A stretch of DNA of 64,000 nt from Chinchilla lanigera (Eukaryota > Chordata > Mammalia > Rodentia > Chinchillidae). Within the stretch, counting starts at the first letter, position 1, and every line of letters begins with the position of its first letter. The notes beneath the pieces were generated by a model that had not been told where the DNA came from, ran no database searches, and saw nothing but the letters and a program-made list of their open reading frames with translations. This document shows, one piece after another, positions 20,146 through 32,650 of the stretch. The position numbers and the translations under genes are program-made. Location: NCBI RefSeq assembly GCF_000276665.1, contig NW_004955438.1, positions 8,732,002 to 8,796,001 of the forward strand, read 5' to 3'.

Positions 20146-22439
20146 AATTGTTTGGTCTAATGTTAGGATTTGAAAGTAGGGAGAAACAATTGTTTTTCAC
20201 CTAAGTAGCACTATTGAACCATGTTGCTTGCAAACATGGTGTTTTTCAGGCCGATTTTGAAGGTTAGCAAGAGAGAACATTGTGAACTTTTCTAAGGTTC
20301 TGCAGTTACACGGTAGGGAGTGCTTATCACAAGGGATTCATGAGTAATAAAGGACGGGAACAAGTAGATCTTAAGATGAAAGGGTTTCACAATATTCAAA
20401 ATAAAATGGTATTCTAGCTCTAACTAAATGAATCCAAAGTATCTGAAAAAGAAATGCACCTTTATAACTTTCTGCCACTTCATGAGCTTTTTTCAGACTT
20501 TATTGCTTGTGAGCCCTTACTGAAAGTCCATCCTGAAGTCTACCTTGAGATATCACCCTTGGTAACACATTGCCATGTCTACTCCATTCGATTTCATCAC
20601 TGCACAAGTCCTTTCACTGTGTTATTTGTCCAGTGCTCCAATAAATCTGGTGATATGTTTCCATCTAATAATGGTATCAGATACTAATGGAAATATAGTT
20701 ATTTATTCTCTTAAAAAATTTTAGCCTTCACAATAGTAAGGATTTTTTGTTAAAAATAACCTTTCTGGGTGTACTGTGAGAAATTTTCATCCCTTGGTAT
20801 TAGCTCAAAAGTGAGATAACCTTTGCACATAGAACATATGTACTGTCTCTTAGGGGTCATGCCTTTAGTCATTCTCCTTTGGTTTCTCATTTAAAGAATG
20901 TATTCTTCTTCCTGTTTGTCTGTATCAGAAGGTTTAGAGGATATTTTAGCTGTGCAAACTATGACAGGATTTTTCTCCTGTATGGAAGTTTTTCAAACCA
21001 GGTTTAATGATCTAACCATTTATTTTATTTAAAAAAGCGTTTCTAAATAGAGCAGCCAAATCATTATATTTTTAAAGCTTTCTGAAAGAATAGAGATTTT
21101 CTCTTGAACTATTTAACAGAGATTTAAATTGTGCAATAAGTAAAATGAAGCTGACATAAAATACAAAATACTTAATTCTCTCTTTCATAGAGGTATTACA
21201 ACTTGGTTTATGAGGATAATAATAACGGTTGCCAAAAACTATCTGAGATCTCAAAATATTTTTACATTTATTTTACTAATATCACAATTTTGATGAATCC
21301 GTTGCTGGCTGCTTTGACTCCATTTGGAAAAGACTTCAGTGACTTCATATCTTTGTTAAAACATAGGGGTAGAATTTTGCTCTCTGTAGATGTCAAAGAG
21401 GTCCTGATATTCCTATAAACAGGCAGATCTGAAGATGTACCTTTCTCCTTTAGGGACAAAAGAAAAGAAGAGTGGGGAAGTCTTCTGAAAATAACTGTAT
21501 TCCCCATGTCTAAATGTGACATTCACATTATTTAATGAAGGGGAAAAAGTTCTGAGTTTTTTCTTCTTATTTTCTTGGTAACAGTACAGGCGTTACATAT
21601 TTAAATGATTTATTGTCATAGATGGGAATTTTCAAAACTATTTTCAGAGAGAAAAGTACCAACATATTTTTAACATCATGATATATGTTGTAAGTTTAAG
21701 ACTGAATAAATTATCTCCAAATAATAAGAAATGTTATGCCAAATTACATTTTGTTCATTTTTTCAGATAAAATACATTACTCACAGGAGCCAGGAGTTGA
21801 TTCTTGTGTTTTCTTTTAAACAGCTGTTAATATGTGTATTCCGGATAAGAATTATAAAACAGCTTGCGAGGTGTATAGGATGGTGGGAGAAAAATTTACA
21901 GTTGGCATAATCTGACATTTATTTTCTGCAGCTCTGTGTAATTACCCTAAGGTTCAGAATCATTTAATATATTGTTTATGAACATAGATAATCGCATGAA
22001 TATTAAAAAGCAGTGTTGTACATTACTGATCTACACATACAAGTAACATATATTTATTTCCATAAATTAATGTGATTATAAAAAAATTTGTAGTTAATCA
22101 TATTAAAAGCAACATGCTCCAAGAGGACAGGAAATAATAATGATGTTATGAAAATCATCTGTCAAACAGAGGCTCGGTATTGATAAAAGAACTAGATGTC
22201 CACATAAGCTGGTGGGTGCTGGTCACATCTGTTTTACACAAGGGTCTAACAGCCTCATTTTTTTGATTCATCAGACTCTAAATTAAGGATGTGACAATCT
22301 TTACCAAGGCAGAAAGACAGGTGCTAAAATTTCATGGGAAATATTGCAATGTGTTTGGTCTTCTATGAATCTGTGAATATGGTAATCAGTTGGGATTGGC
22401 TAAATCAGTCTTGAATCTGAGTGGAGAAATATGAAAAAT
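20146..22439. other. AT-rich DNA, nothing recognised
   Basis: About 2.3 kb with no identified repeat. That makes it one of the cleaner unique stretches, and a place where conserved noncoding sequence could sit (see findings). The short open frames show no protein family. Confidence 0.35.
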
Positions 22440-22552
22440 AGTGCCTTCCCTTGCCTTGCCGTGCTTTTCCTCTCTTATCCCTCTTTTTCCTTCTCCTTTT
22501 TTCCCCTGTCCTCTCCTTTGCTTTCCTTTCTTTTTTTCTTTCCTTTTAAAAC
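22440..22552. repeat. polypyrimidine tract
   Basis: About 110 bases almost entirely C and T in irregular CCTT/TTTC units, adjacent to the LTR at 22651. Low complexity. Confidence 0.8.
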
Positions 22553-22650
22553 AATGTCCCTAAACATGACAATTTCAAGTTCTTTTTCTTCCCGTTTTTA
22601 ACCTACACTTTAAAATGTTGATTTCCTATAAAAAGGTATGAGATAGTGTA

Positions 22651-23047
22651 TGAGTCACTATTCTCGCATTGCTGAGAAGAAATACCTGACACCCAATGTT
22701 AAAGAGGGAAAGATTTTTAACTCCCAGTTTGTACAGGTTTCGGTTTATATCAGCAAGGCAGGGTGGCACATAGCAGCTTTGGCTGCAGAAGACAAAAGAA
22801 GTAACAAGAGCAAAAAGGGGGAAAACACACCTCTTTCTGTCCCTTTTATCTTACCCAGATTGCTATGATTAGGGCAGTGCCAATGCAGTGTACTGGTCCA
22901 CCAATCACCCATCCTTACACCTAGCATCTTTAATCCCAGCATTGCACTACGGATCAATCACAAACTCTAGATTCAGCTACCTGTGAGAAAGTCTGCCCCC
23001 ATGACTGCATGAGGTTTTGGGGGGACATCTAGACACACAATTTAACA
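22651..23047 (-). mobile_element. MaLR-type solo LTR
   Basis: Starts 'tgagtcactattctcgcatt' and continues 'aagaaatacctgacacccaa', the reverse of the family's 3' end. It ends with 'catgaggttttggggggaca' and 'atttaaca', the reverse of its 5' end. Same family as 39137-39511. Confidence 0.85.
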
Positions 23048-23129
23048 GATGTATTCACTAGGGTCTTGGCAGGAGATGGATGGCATATGTGAAGTTTAGT
23101 GAAGATACTATTTTAAAAGACTTTGGTAC

Positions 23130-24180
23130 TAAACTTCTTCATAAGAAATACAAATGGCAAATAAATATATGAAAAAACATTTAACTTCCTTGGTCATTCA
23201 AGAAATGCACATTAAAGCAACACGGAGGTTCTCCCTCACCTCAGAAAGAGTGGCTGTCATCAAGCAATCAAACAATAATAAATGCTGGAGGGGCTGTGGG
23301 GAAAAGGAACCCTTCTCCACTGCTGGTGCAAGTGTAGACGGGTGCAACCACTGTGGAAATCAGTGTGAAGATTCCTCAAGAAACTAGAATTAGAGGTCTT
23401 ATTAGACCTAGTTATCCCCCTACTGGATACTTTCCTAGAAGAATTAATAGCATCATAGCACAGAGATATATGTGCACCCATGTTTAGAGCAGCACAATCT
23501 GTCATAGCTAAGTCTTGGAAACAATACAAATGCCCATTAACCAAGGAAGGAGTAAAAAAGAAGTGATATTTTTATATAATGGGCTACTGTTCATCTATAG
23601 AGAATGATAAATTCAAGGCTTTTATAGGTAAATGGATGCAACTAGAGACCATACTTATAAGTGAAATAAACCAGACTTGCATGTGTAAACATTGTGTTGT
23701 CTCCCTACTGTCAGAAACTGAAAGAGTAAAGAAGATCCAAAATGTACAATAGATATTGTCAAAGGGAAAGGAACTGTTCAAAAGGAAAGAACTGGGATGG
23801 GGAAAGGAAAAAAGAAAGGGAAAAGAATATACAGAGCTAGAGCTAGAGCTAGAGCTAGAGCTAGAGCTAGAGCTAGAGATAGAGATAGAGATAGAGATAG
23901 AGATAGAGATAGAGATAGAGATAGAGATGATAGAGATAGGGATAGAAATAGAGATATCCAAGATAGCTAAGATAACTGTACTACTAATTTCTATTAGTTC
24001 ACTGAAAGAATGGTTTGTGCTTATATTGTTTGATCAGTTTTGCATGCCTACATCTTGTAGTCTGAGTAACTACTTTGAAGAAAACAATACATATTACATA
24101 ACCATTGTTAATCTCCTATTACGTTGTTTGGAAATTCTGTGTCATTATATTTGTTATTTTTTCTCCTTAAATTAAAAAAG
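23130..24180 (+). mobile_element. LINE-1 ORF2 end plus 3'UTR
   Basis: Reads colinearly as the terminal part of L1 ORF2: 'aaatgcacattaaagcaaca', 'ctggaggggctgtggggaaa', 'accactgtggaaatcagtgt', 'gcacccatgtttagagcagc', 'aaatggatgcaactagagac'. Then comes a purine-rich 3'UTR with a simple repeat (23832-23945) and a tail ending near 24180. 5'-truncated, as most L1 copies are. Stops and indels mean it is inactive. Confidence 0.85.
23832..23945. repeat. (AGAGCT)n then (AGAGAT)n array in L1 3'UTR
   Basis: About eight AGAGCT-type hexamers switch to about ten AGAGAT hexamers. Translated, it gives Glu-Leu then Glu-Ile repeats (23756-24175) and Ser-Ile/Ser-Ser on the other strand, both artefacts. Confidence 0.95.
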
Positions 24181-26589
24181 ATAAAAGGTTTTGGTGGAAG
24201 AAAGTGCAGCACCTTGCAGACACTGGTGGATTAATAAGGACAAATTCTGAGGTTCAAGGGATCTAGGAAAGGCAATTGCAAGCTTAAGAGCTCTAGGTGG
24301 GGGATCAGCTGCCCCCGGAAGAGATTCACTCCCTCTCCCCCTGTCTGTGCTGTGCATGGACCAAAGCCAACACACAAAGACAGAGAAAAGGATCCTTCTG
24401 TGCACTCCCAGAGCCTCAGTATCCCAGGGTGCAGAGCAGAGTGAAGCTGGGGGAAGCATGGGTCACAACGGTGAAAATGATATATGTTACATAAAAGAAA
24501 ACAACTTTTAAAGTATCTTCACATTTAATTTGGGGGAAAAGCTGTCTAACAACTAGAATATAACTGGTACATTTTATTTAGCTTTTTAAAAAATTCTATC
24601 TAGGAATTCACAATATTTGATACAGTCAAAATAAAGAAAATGGAGAGAAAGAAATGCACAGTGTAGAAATCAGAGAGTTGGGGAGAAACGGGAAAGTGCA
24701 GATTTGGAAGCAGACTCCACAGGTCTCTATCATCGGAATGATGGCCTGAGTAGAACTTGCTGGACCTCTGGAATATCTTGCAAACCTTTCTCTTTATCAT
24801 GATCCTATGGAAGAACTTATTAAATATTCTCTGTAATTACACATAGCCTATGGCCAGTGATTTGAATATTTTTCTCTTTGGCTAGCTGAGTTGAGGAAGA
24901 GGAGGGCAGAACCTCTGAATCTCTTCAGAACCCCTGTCCCATCTTTTCACCCTCCTCTGGCTTCTTTCCTTTCTGAAGATTTCTGGTGTGAGCTGCATGG
25001 AGAAGAGGAGCAGAGGGTGAGTCTGGCAGGTTTTCCTGTCTCTATTATTAGAGAAATGGTTTAAAGTTCAGCTTTGTCTGTGCATTGCTCTGATAGCAGC
25101 AGGCTGGGGGAGAGGGAGTGGAGGACCATATGCAAATAAGCATGCAGGCATCCAATGAGGGCTGGAAAAGTGATGCGCAAGGCCAGTGCCCAGCAAGAAC
25201 ATGGAGGATCACTTAAGAAGGAGCAATTTTCAAGATACTAGAGAGGCTGTAAAAACCTTGGAGAACCTTTATGTTTCCAATAAATACTGACATTTAAAAA
25301 AAAAATAAGTTCAAACAATATGTTTAGGTACGGTAGAATGAATGTACACTCAGCAAAGTTTTAGGGACTCTACTTTTTAAAAAGTATAATATATGGCCCA
25401 TGTAACAAGGATCTTTTCAACCAGTTCCGAAGACAGGGAAATCTATTAAATGATGAATTACACAATGCCTTGTATTGCTATTTAAGTGTCTAGTGAGTGG
25501 TACTGCATTAGCTATGGGAAGAGAACTCTCCATAACAAGAAAGCTCTGACAAGATGAAGGTCAGACCCTATGCTTAGAACTGAGGGCTGTAAAGATTATG
25601 AGAGGAGATGATTTTCCAGAGAAAGTAAAGTATCTTCCTTACCCATGCAGAACGTAAAGAGATGAGGAATTAAAGCAGCAGCAGAGTTGGCAAAAGGAGA
25701 AAGATTCCTGACCTCCAAAATCTTTCCTACTTATAATTCTCATGGATTTCCAGCTGCCTTTGCAAAGATAAGAATATGAATTCTTTTGCAGTGTGGTCTT
25801 ATTTATCTGATACGTCATAATTTACAGTGTCTAAGAAATCTAAAACTATGGCCATTTGAGATTCACAGTAAATCTAGGATGTTTATTACAAATCTGACTG
25901 CATATTTGTGTCTGTGCATGCTGTAGTAATATCAAATATGAATATATTTATGGTATCAATTTTCAGAGTCTGTGATATTATGAATGATGTAATGTTAGAC
26001 ATATAAATACAATCCAGCCCAGTAAACTTTATGTAATCATTATAAAATATTTTAATAGAAGTTTTCATTTTTAATTTGTTTTCTTAGCTCTTCATTCCTA
26101 TTCAGTTCTTGTTAAAAAAAATGGTGTGTCATTCCAGCTTGAAATTACCATAGTTTTCTCCCTTGTGCTTCAATTTTAACTAAACATTAGAATTTCTGGT
26201 TTGGTTAGATCTTTTAGAATCCAAGAAGTTAAAATCAGGCATAAAAAATTACATTCAATTCATAATGAGAGCACATTAATTTTTAAATGTTGCCTCTATT
26301 GCAATACATATTGAAATATAGGCCTTTTATTTGAAAATACAGTGCATTTGGATAAATTTATTTGTATTATTTAGAACATTCTGTGAAAATATGGAGCCGA
26401 GTCAGAAGGCAGGTTTTGGACGGTCTCGTTTGTCAGTCTCACTACCTTACTTCTGATCTATCTTACCTTTCTCCTTAATCATGGAAAGGCTCTCCCATTT
26501 TCCCCACCCCTATGTGAAAGTCCTACAATCCACTGTTTTGTTTTATGACAAAAAAAATTTCAATCTTTCATTCTTACATCCGGTAATCT
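24181..26589. other. mostly unrecognised; possible retrocopy 3' end near 25305
   Basis: No repeat family identified over 2.4 kb. A run with somewhat higher GC (24890-25260) ends with AATAAA at 25279-25284 and an A10 tract at 25296-25305. It also contains an octamer ATGCAAAT at 25130-25137 and a donor-like GTGAGT at 25017-25022. None of these is enough for a gene call. Confidence 0.3.
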
Positions 26590-26800
26590 GAGCAATGTAG
26601 TTGAGGATAGCAATATGTAATGTGACAACCACTCTTGATTCGTATTATTTTGTCTTGAGACCCTGTATCACTTTGAACGTTCTTGCTTTGATTTGCTTAT
26701 GTCCATGATACTGGTATGTTGCCACTGCTCTATTTTTTTGTTTGTTTGCTTCTCATTTACTACTCTCTTTAAAATAAAATGAAAGAGAAAAACAAAAGAA
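26590..26800 (+). mobile_element. lineage LINE-1 3' end
   Basis: 'gatagcaatatgtaatgtga', 'gtttgcttctcatttactac' and the A-rich close match the order seen at 16797-16964 and 24050-24180. Confidence 0.65.
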
Positions 26801-28199
26801 ATTTCTTAAACTCCAACTCTTTCAAAATGCTTAATGGCTTTTGAATGTCTATTGTTTGAGTTCCTTAGCAGGATACTAGAAAATTTTCACAATAAGATGC
26901 ACCAACACTTTATGATTCTATTTCCCAGTACAGCAATTTTCCCATTTTACGGATAGATTACCACACAACACTATGCAGTTGTAGCTAAATACGGCTTGTG
27001 ACTGTTACTTCCATGTATTTGGTTATGTTGTACCTATTTCCTACAACGGCAACTCTCTTTTACGCTCTTGTAATATCTGTGCTTTTCAGCCAACATCAAA
27101 CCTCTCTGATCATAAACTTTTTCTCTTCTATACACTCATAGTCCATTATACTTCCAAATATATGTGTCTTCCTTGGTCCTAAGTTATACAATTTGTAAGC
27201 ATCATTCTCATTCTCCATTCAACATTTTATTGAGAAATATTTAATAAGTCTTTGGGCATGTATGACATTGCTGTTTTACAAAGAACTTTCAAAACAGAGT
27301 ACAGCAAGATCAAGGTATGTGTATTAGTAAAACTTATATTGAATTTAATAGACTGGCAGCTAACCAAACAGATATAAAACAATCTGATATTAATGATCAT
27401 AAGAGAATATATGAAAATACTATCATAAAAAAGACAGAAAAGTACCTAGATCTGTCCATGAATGTGAGAGAAGTCTCATTAATAATAGGTTAAGAAAGAT
27501 GAATCTTGAAAGACGAAGAGAAATTTATTAGTCAGGCAAGATGAATGAAAAATTTCTAGAATATAAATAGGTGTATTAGAAAATTAAATTGTTGGATGGA
27601 CAGAAGCAATTCAGTAGTGTTTTGTTCCGAGTATTACAGAGAAAAGAGTACAAATAATGTATACAAAGCTGTTTGTGCCCTACTTGGAGTGTAAAGGGTA
27701 AGAAGAACTAAAATATGCAAAACTGATTAGTGGTTTGATGTAAGGGTGGATTGGTATATATTGCTTTATAAAAGGGGTGTAAAGTTAGATGACTGTTTCT
27801 ATGGGTTAAGTGAGGCATTTTTAAATGAACCAGAGCAGTGACCTTGGAAACTGGGGGGAATAGACAGTCTAGATGATGGAGAGGAGCTTCCAGGGGAAAC
27901 AATGATGTCATGGCTTATTACCTATGGGTATGAGAGAAAAGGAAGGCTCGATTCACTCTCCAGTTTTGGCAATGATAGCACCAGATGTTCCATTTACTAA
28001 ATCAGACCGTTTTCAATGAGTGCAAAGCTAGTTTTGAACACTTGAGAAGTAAGACTATTTCTACATATTAAGTTCAAAATAAATACAGCAGTCACTAAAA
28101 AGGAATATAATATTATTCAGTATTTTGTTTTTAGTTTACAGCTGAGCTATGTTAAGTATTGTGATAAATGAGCTGAATTGTTAACTTGAGCTCCCTAAG
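26801..28199. other. non-genic; possible L2 relic at 27225-27420
   Basis: Around 27225-27420 the 'tattgagaaatatttaataa' start with a following 'gcagctaaccaaacagatat' block looks like a faint L2 3' end. The remainder is unrecognised AT-rich DNA. Confidence 0.3.
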
Positions 28200-28485
28200 C
28201 ATTTAGAAAGCCTGCTTCTTTGTGAGTCTACGTGGGTCATGGGCTGTGACTCTGGGTTTTTATAACTAACCCCTGACCCTTCCTTCTCTGGTACCATTAC
28301 GTTGCTTTCCTTCCGGGCCACCAAGAAGTGAGCAGCTTTGCTTTGTCACCTTCTTCCAACTGGACATTTCTGTATCAGAGTTAGAGATCATAGCCTGAAA
28401 TGTCTAATGACCATAAACCCTTCCTACTCTAAGTAGCACATGTCAGGTATTTGTTCAGAGACAAAAACTGGCTATCACAATATTA
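28200..28485 (+). mobile_element. decayed MaLR-type LTR, 3' part
   Basis: Ends with 'gtcaggtatttgttcagaga' and 'aaactggctatcaca', the family's 3' signature. Preceded by 'atagcctgaaatgtctaatg', corresponding to the 'ggactgaaacctct' block. The 5' half is missing or unrecognisable. Confidence 0.5.
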
Positions 28486-29219
28486 TGTATACTCTTAGTG
28501 GAATGATCCAAGGGAAAGCTGTAAAGAGTAAAGGAACTTCTTGAAGAAGAGTGGATTTGATAGAAGTTATTTTTGACTTATAGGAAAGGGGTCCTGGAAT
28601 GGTCTTTGGATGAAGGCAAGCTTTTAGATGAAGAAATGAGAGTCAGCTCTTTGTGTGTGAATTAAAGGAAAACTAGGTCATCTACTGTGATGTGCTAACA
28701 TAAAGGGAACTTTGAATAGATGGACACCTACTCTAAAAAATATATGTATTTACTTGCATGGATGTGGAGAAGGACTTGCAGGTACATATAGCAGGATATC
28801 TGAACAGTGTTCAAGGCATATTATTAAGAGTTGTGTCAGTGCTGAAAAGTGGAAGACAAAGTCATAGTTTGATGCAGTGCTGAGATTAATCTTAGGATAC
28901 ATAAAATTGTAGAATATGCGCGAGGTTAGCAGAGATGATATAAAAGTGTGGAAGCAATGGACTGTGAACATGAAGCATGGAAAGTTGGAGTAGGGATGTG
29001 GGTGGGAAAATCTGTGAGAGTATGTTGGGTCAAAGAATTAAAAACAACTCTGACAACTATTATGTAAGATTGTAGGAACAAGATCAATAGAGTCAACTAT
29101 GTTCTGTATGTTATATTCTAAAAGTTAATGTGTGAATACCAAAATTATAAGCATGATGCCATTTTTAACCATTCCAAAGAAAAAAGAAATTATTTACATT
29201 ATGTTTTGCTCAAAATTAC
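28486..29219. other. AT-rich DNA, nothing recognised
   Basis: No repeat or gene identified. Confidence 0.35.
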
Positions 29220-29620
29220 AGGAAATTTATGAGAGAAATTAAAGCAGATTTAAGTATATGGATCGGCATACTACGGTCCTGTACCAAAAGGCAAAACATA
29301 ACAAAGATGTCCAAACTGATCTATAGCTTTAATATTTTAGATCAAAACTCCCTAGTAGAATTCTGGCAAGGTCTCTTGCAAAGTTAGTTCATAATTTATG
29401 TGGAAAACCACAAACCCAGGAAAACTAAAATAATCTTGAATGAAGAAGAATGATATGGGAAGAATCACTCCACTCACCGATAATTTCTACTATTCAGCTA
29501 CAGTACTCAAAGCCATACGATGCTGCCAGAGTGTCCATTAGATGGAGTACAGAATCCAGAATATACCCATATATGAAAAACAACTGAGTTTTGCATGAGT
29601 GCAAAATTAATTTAATGGAA
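29220..29620 (+). mobile_element. LINE-1 ORF2 internal fragment
   Basis: Ordered motifs 'acataacaaagatgtccaaa', 'actgatctatagctttaata', 'gaatgatatgggaagaatca', 'actattcagctacagtactc' match the segment of L1 ORF2 after the reverse-transcriptase domain. Truncated at both ends and frameshifted. Confidence 0.65.
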
Positions 29621-29674
29621 AAAGACAGCCTTTTCAGCAAATGTTTGTGGAGTAATCATACCCATTGCCAAAAA

Positions 29675-29800
29675 GAAAAGACAAGAAGAGAGGAGAGAAG
29701 AGGAGAGGAGGGGAGGGCAGAGCAGAGCAGAGAAGAGAAGGGAAGAGAAGAGAAGAGAAGAGAAGAGAAGAGAAGAGAAGAGAAGAGAAGAGAAGAGATG
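29675..29800. repeat. (GAGAA)n polypurine microsatellite
   Basis: Irregular GAGGA/GCAGA units pass into a regular AGAAG run. The strand asymmetry (all purine) gives Arg/Glu-rich and Ser/Leu-rich pseudo-frames on both strands. Confidence 0.9.
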
Positions 29801-32079
29801 AACCTTGAACAAATCTCACAAACTACACAAATAATATATAAGGTAGAAGTCTGTGCAGAGCAGAAGGAAGGGACTGTCCTTGTCTAAACAGAGCTGGTAG
29901 CATGGTATCTTTCGCTTTCTGATACCTCCCTCAAGCCTCCAGCCAGAACTCCTTATCAGTCATTGAAACTCTTGAGTTAACTTTCATGGTTCCATCAGAA
30001 AACTCTTCCTTAAAGAGAGCCTGCATAAATGTTACTGGGAAAGTTGTTAGTCCAACCCTTAGAATTTCTGATTCTCAGTAGGTCATTGTTTGGATGCAAT
30101 AATTTACATTTCTAAGGAGTTTCTAGAGGATATCTATGCTGCTAGCATGGAGACCACTCTTTAGCAACCACTACCTCAGGATCCACAGAACACAAATGAA
30201 AACAGCTATTCATACAGTAAGGAACCAAGAGAAATTTTAAACCAAATAATATAATGAAAATGATAATACCATACTTAAATAGTATTTAGAAGATGGTTTA
30301 GAGTGGGAAGAGATTGTTAGACCAATGAAGAGGATGTTGCTTTAGCCTGGATAGAAAAAAAGGAAGAAAGTGGCAGATTTAAGGAGCCAGATGTGTAACC
30401 AGAAGTGACAGATCAGAAATTGGAAAAAGAAGCAATAAAGCTGATCAGTGGTGCATCGAAGCATTATAGCTTGAAGAGTGAAATTCCCTTTCAGAGGCAC
30501 AGCAGAGAACACTCGCTCACTGCCACTCAGCTATGCAAAGAAAGTACAGTTATTTATTCCCTAATTGATCTAAGTACGTATAAATTCTGTAATTGCTCTC
30601 ACTTTTTTAGCCCCCACTCCAGTAAGCAGCAAGGGGTGACTGAAACCTAAATTGCCAATTAATGGTAATGAGTCCATGGGGGGGCTACTTCAAGAAGCTT
30701 AACCTTTTTCAGGCATAAGTTCATTATTTTGTACATTCACCATCTCCTTCCTTCTAAAAAGATGTCTTTTACTATTAAGGAAGTATGGAAGGTGCAGTAA
30801 CTAGAGATCTCAGTGTCAGTGGCATTGGCAGAAGATGACTGGTTGAATCCATTTAGATGTGCTAATGCCTACCTCACCTTATGTCTTCTAGGCCATGCAC
30901 AGGGTGGCTCACTATCCGCCATTGCCTGTGGTTATTGATACTTGCATCCTCATTTTCCCTACTTTTTGACACAAATGATTCTTAGTCCATCTTTCTTTCC
31001 AGCATTTCTCAGTGCTAGCAACAAGGCAGGGGGCAGCTCCTGTTACACTGGATATCACGCATTGACCACGGATGCCCAGCAGTGTAACACCACCTCTTCA
31101 TCACCCAGAAATCTTTTGAAAAACACAACAGGTAACTTATTCCATGCTGCACTGGACCCGGACTGCAGCCAATGTAGAACTAACTTGGAAGGCCAGCAAC
31201 CCACCCGAGACATTTCCGAGAAGACCATGTTATAATCTGCTCAAATTCTCGTTCTGACTCTTCATCTTCATAAAGGAAACAAAGACATAGCGTGTTCCTC
31301 TTCTGCAATGTCTCATCTTATCACACTCAAAGAAGATAAAGGGGCTTCCCAGTTTTTATCAATGTCAGGATGATATTGCTTTTGTCATGCTATGTTAATT
31401 CCTGGGATGGCTTTTACCTTAACCCTTGTTTCCAGATGCTACAGTGGCACATAAGAAAGTGATTTGTCCACAACGTAAAATATGTTCATTGGAAGGCATT
31501 AAATATGCAAAATGCTCACCCTCAGGAAGAGAGAACATGAAGGATGAGTCGCTGTGTTGTTGGGAGAACAGCCAACGCCTGCAGAGCAGAGCTGAACTTA
31601 AGCGCTGCTATCAGTTTTCCTGATGAAATAACCCTATAGAATTTGGTGATATAGGTCTGGAATTCAGACATAAGATTGCATTAAAATTATAAATGAAGTA
31701 ATCCTTCAAGTGGTTCTTCAGGATATCTGTACTCTTAATTAAAATCAAAACAATCAGCTCATTAAAAGCTCTTGTCTTTGCTAGAATGTATTTGGGCTAA
31801 TTGGAGTGGTTTGCAGGTCATGGTTTTTGTTTTTGGGGTATTTTGAATGTCAGACTGGTTTACTGTTGTGCTAATAATGCTGGAATGCATTCTGTGTTTA
31901 ATACTTTTGACATTTAGAGTTTGGAGATTTAATTTTATATGGTTAAACTTTAGGCAATGACAGAGTATCCTAGAAATGGTTCCATTTATTTATTACAAAA
32001 GTGATTTCAGCTTTCTCTTGGGTTGATCTGGAGAAGGAATACATTTGTAATTTCTGCTGCTCATGGCTCAGGCCCCTAT
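29801..32079. other. non-genic DNA, nothing recognised
   Basis: Frames of 81-97 codons at 30405, 30942 and 31426 show no domain and no shared splice structure that I can see. Confidence 0.35.
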
Positions 32080-32650
32080 TTTTATTGGGCAGGGATTCAA
32101 AGTAGTGGTCTGATGTGACAAGATCTTTCTGGACTCTGCCCTCTGCTTTGCGTTCCCTTGACTTCCCACTACAGGCCTGGTTTCTGTATCACTTGTTTTT
32201 CCTTCTTCCTCACCAGCCATATCTTAAGCATTTCTCTTGGCTTCTCCAATCTCTAAAGATTTTCATTCTCCTGAGCTTCATCCTATCCTACAGATTAAAT
32301 AAATTTGCTTTATCTTAGCCCTTACCAATGCCAGGGATAAGCAGATTCCTCACATTTTTATATTGCTAGCTCTGTCTCTGAACTCCAGACTCTTCAATTC
32401 ACTTGACACTGCCGCTGAGTTTATAGCAGATCTCACATTTGAACCATCCAAGGCAGAATTCTTCGTAAATTTCTCTAGATCTTAAGTCATCTCCTCCAAG
32501 TCTTCCATTTCTCAGCAACTGGAGACATCCTTCACTCTAACCTAGTAGTTATGCTCTTAGCTGTCCTCAGAATCTCTGTTAAACCTGGTCAGGTTTTACA
32601 TTCCCTATGTGTGTTTCTCTTTAGTTCTGATCTGTTGCAGTTAAACTAAT
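32080..32650 (+). repeat. old mammalian interspersed repeat, family uncertain
   Basis: 'tctgaactccagactcttca', 'tagcagatctcacatttgaa', 'cagcaactggagacatcctt' follow, in order, a widespread old mammalian repeat ('gagctccagactcgcatatccaactgc... tggagtcatcctt'). I think it is an ERV interior but cannot fix the family. Confidence 0.45.

Noticed and set aside
23584..24175. 125- and 139-codon frames with Glu-Leu/Glu-Ile or Ser-Ile repeats
   Set aside because: Direct translation of the AGAGCT/AGAGAT microsatellite inside an L1 3'UTR.
25017..25137. Promoter plus first-exon donor (octamer and GTGAGT)
   Set aside because: Both are short motifs expected by chance; no CpG island, no downstream acceptor or second exon found.
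29591..29887. 98-codon Arg/Glu-rich frame and Ser/Leu-rich frames opposite
   Set aside because: Generated by the GAGAA simple repeat; present in several frames at once.
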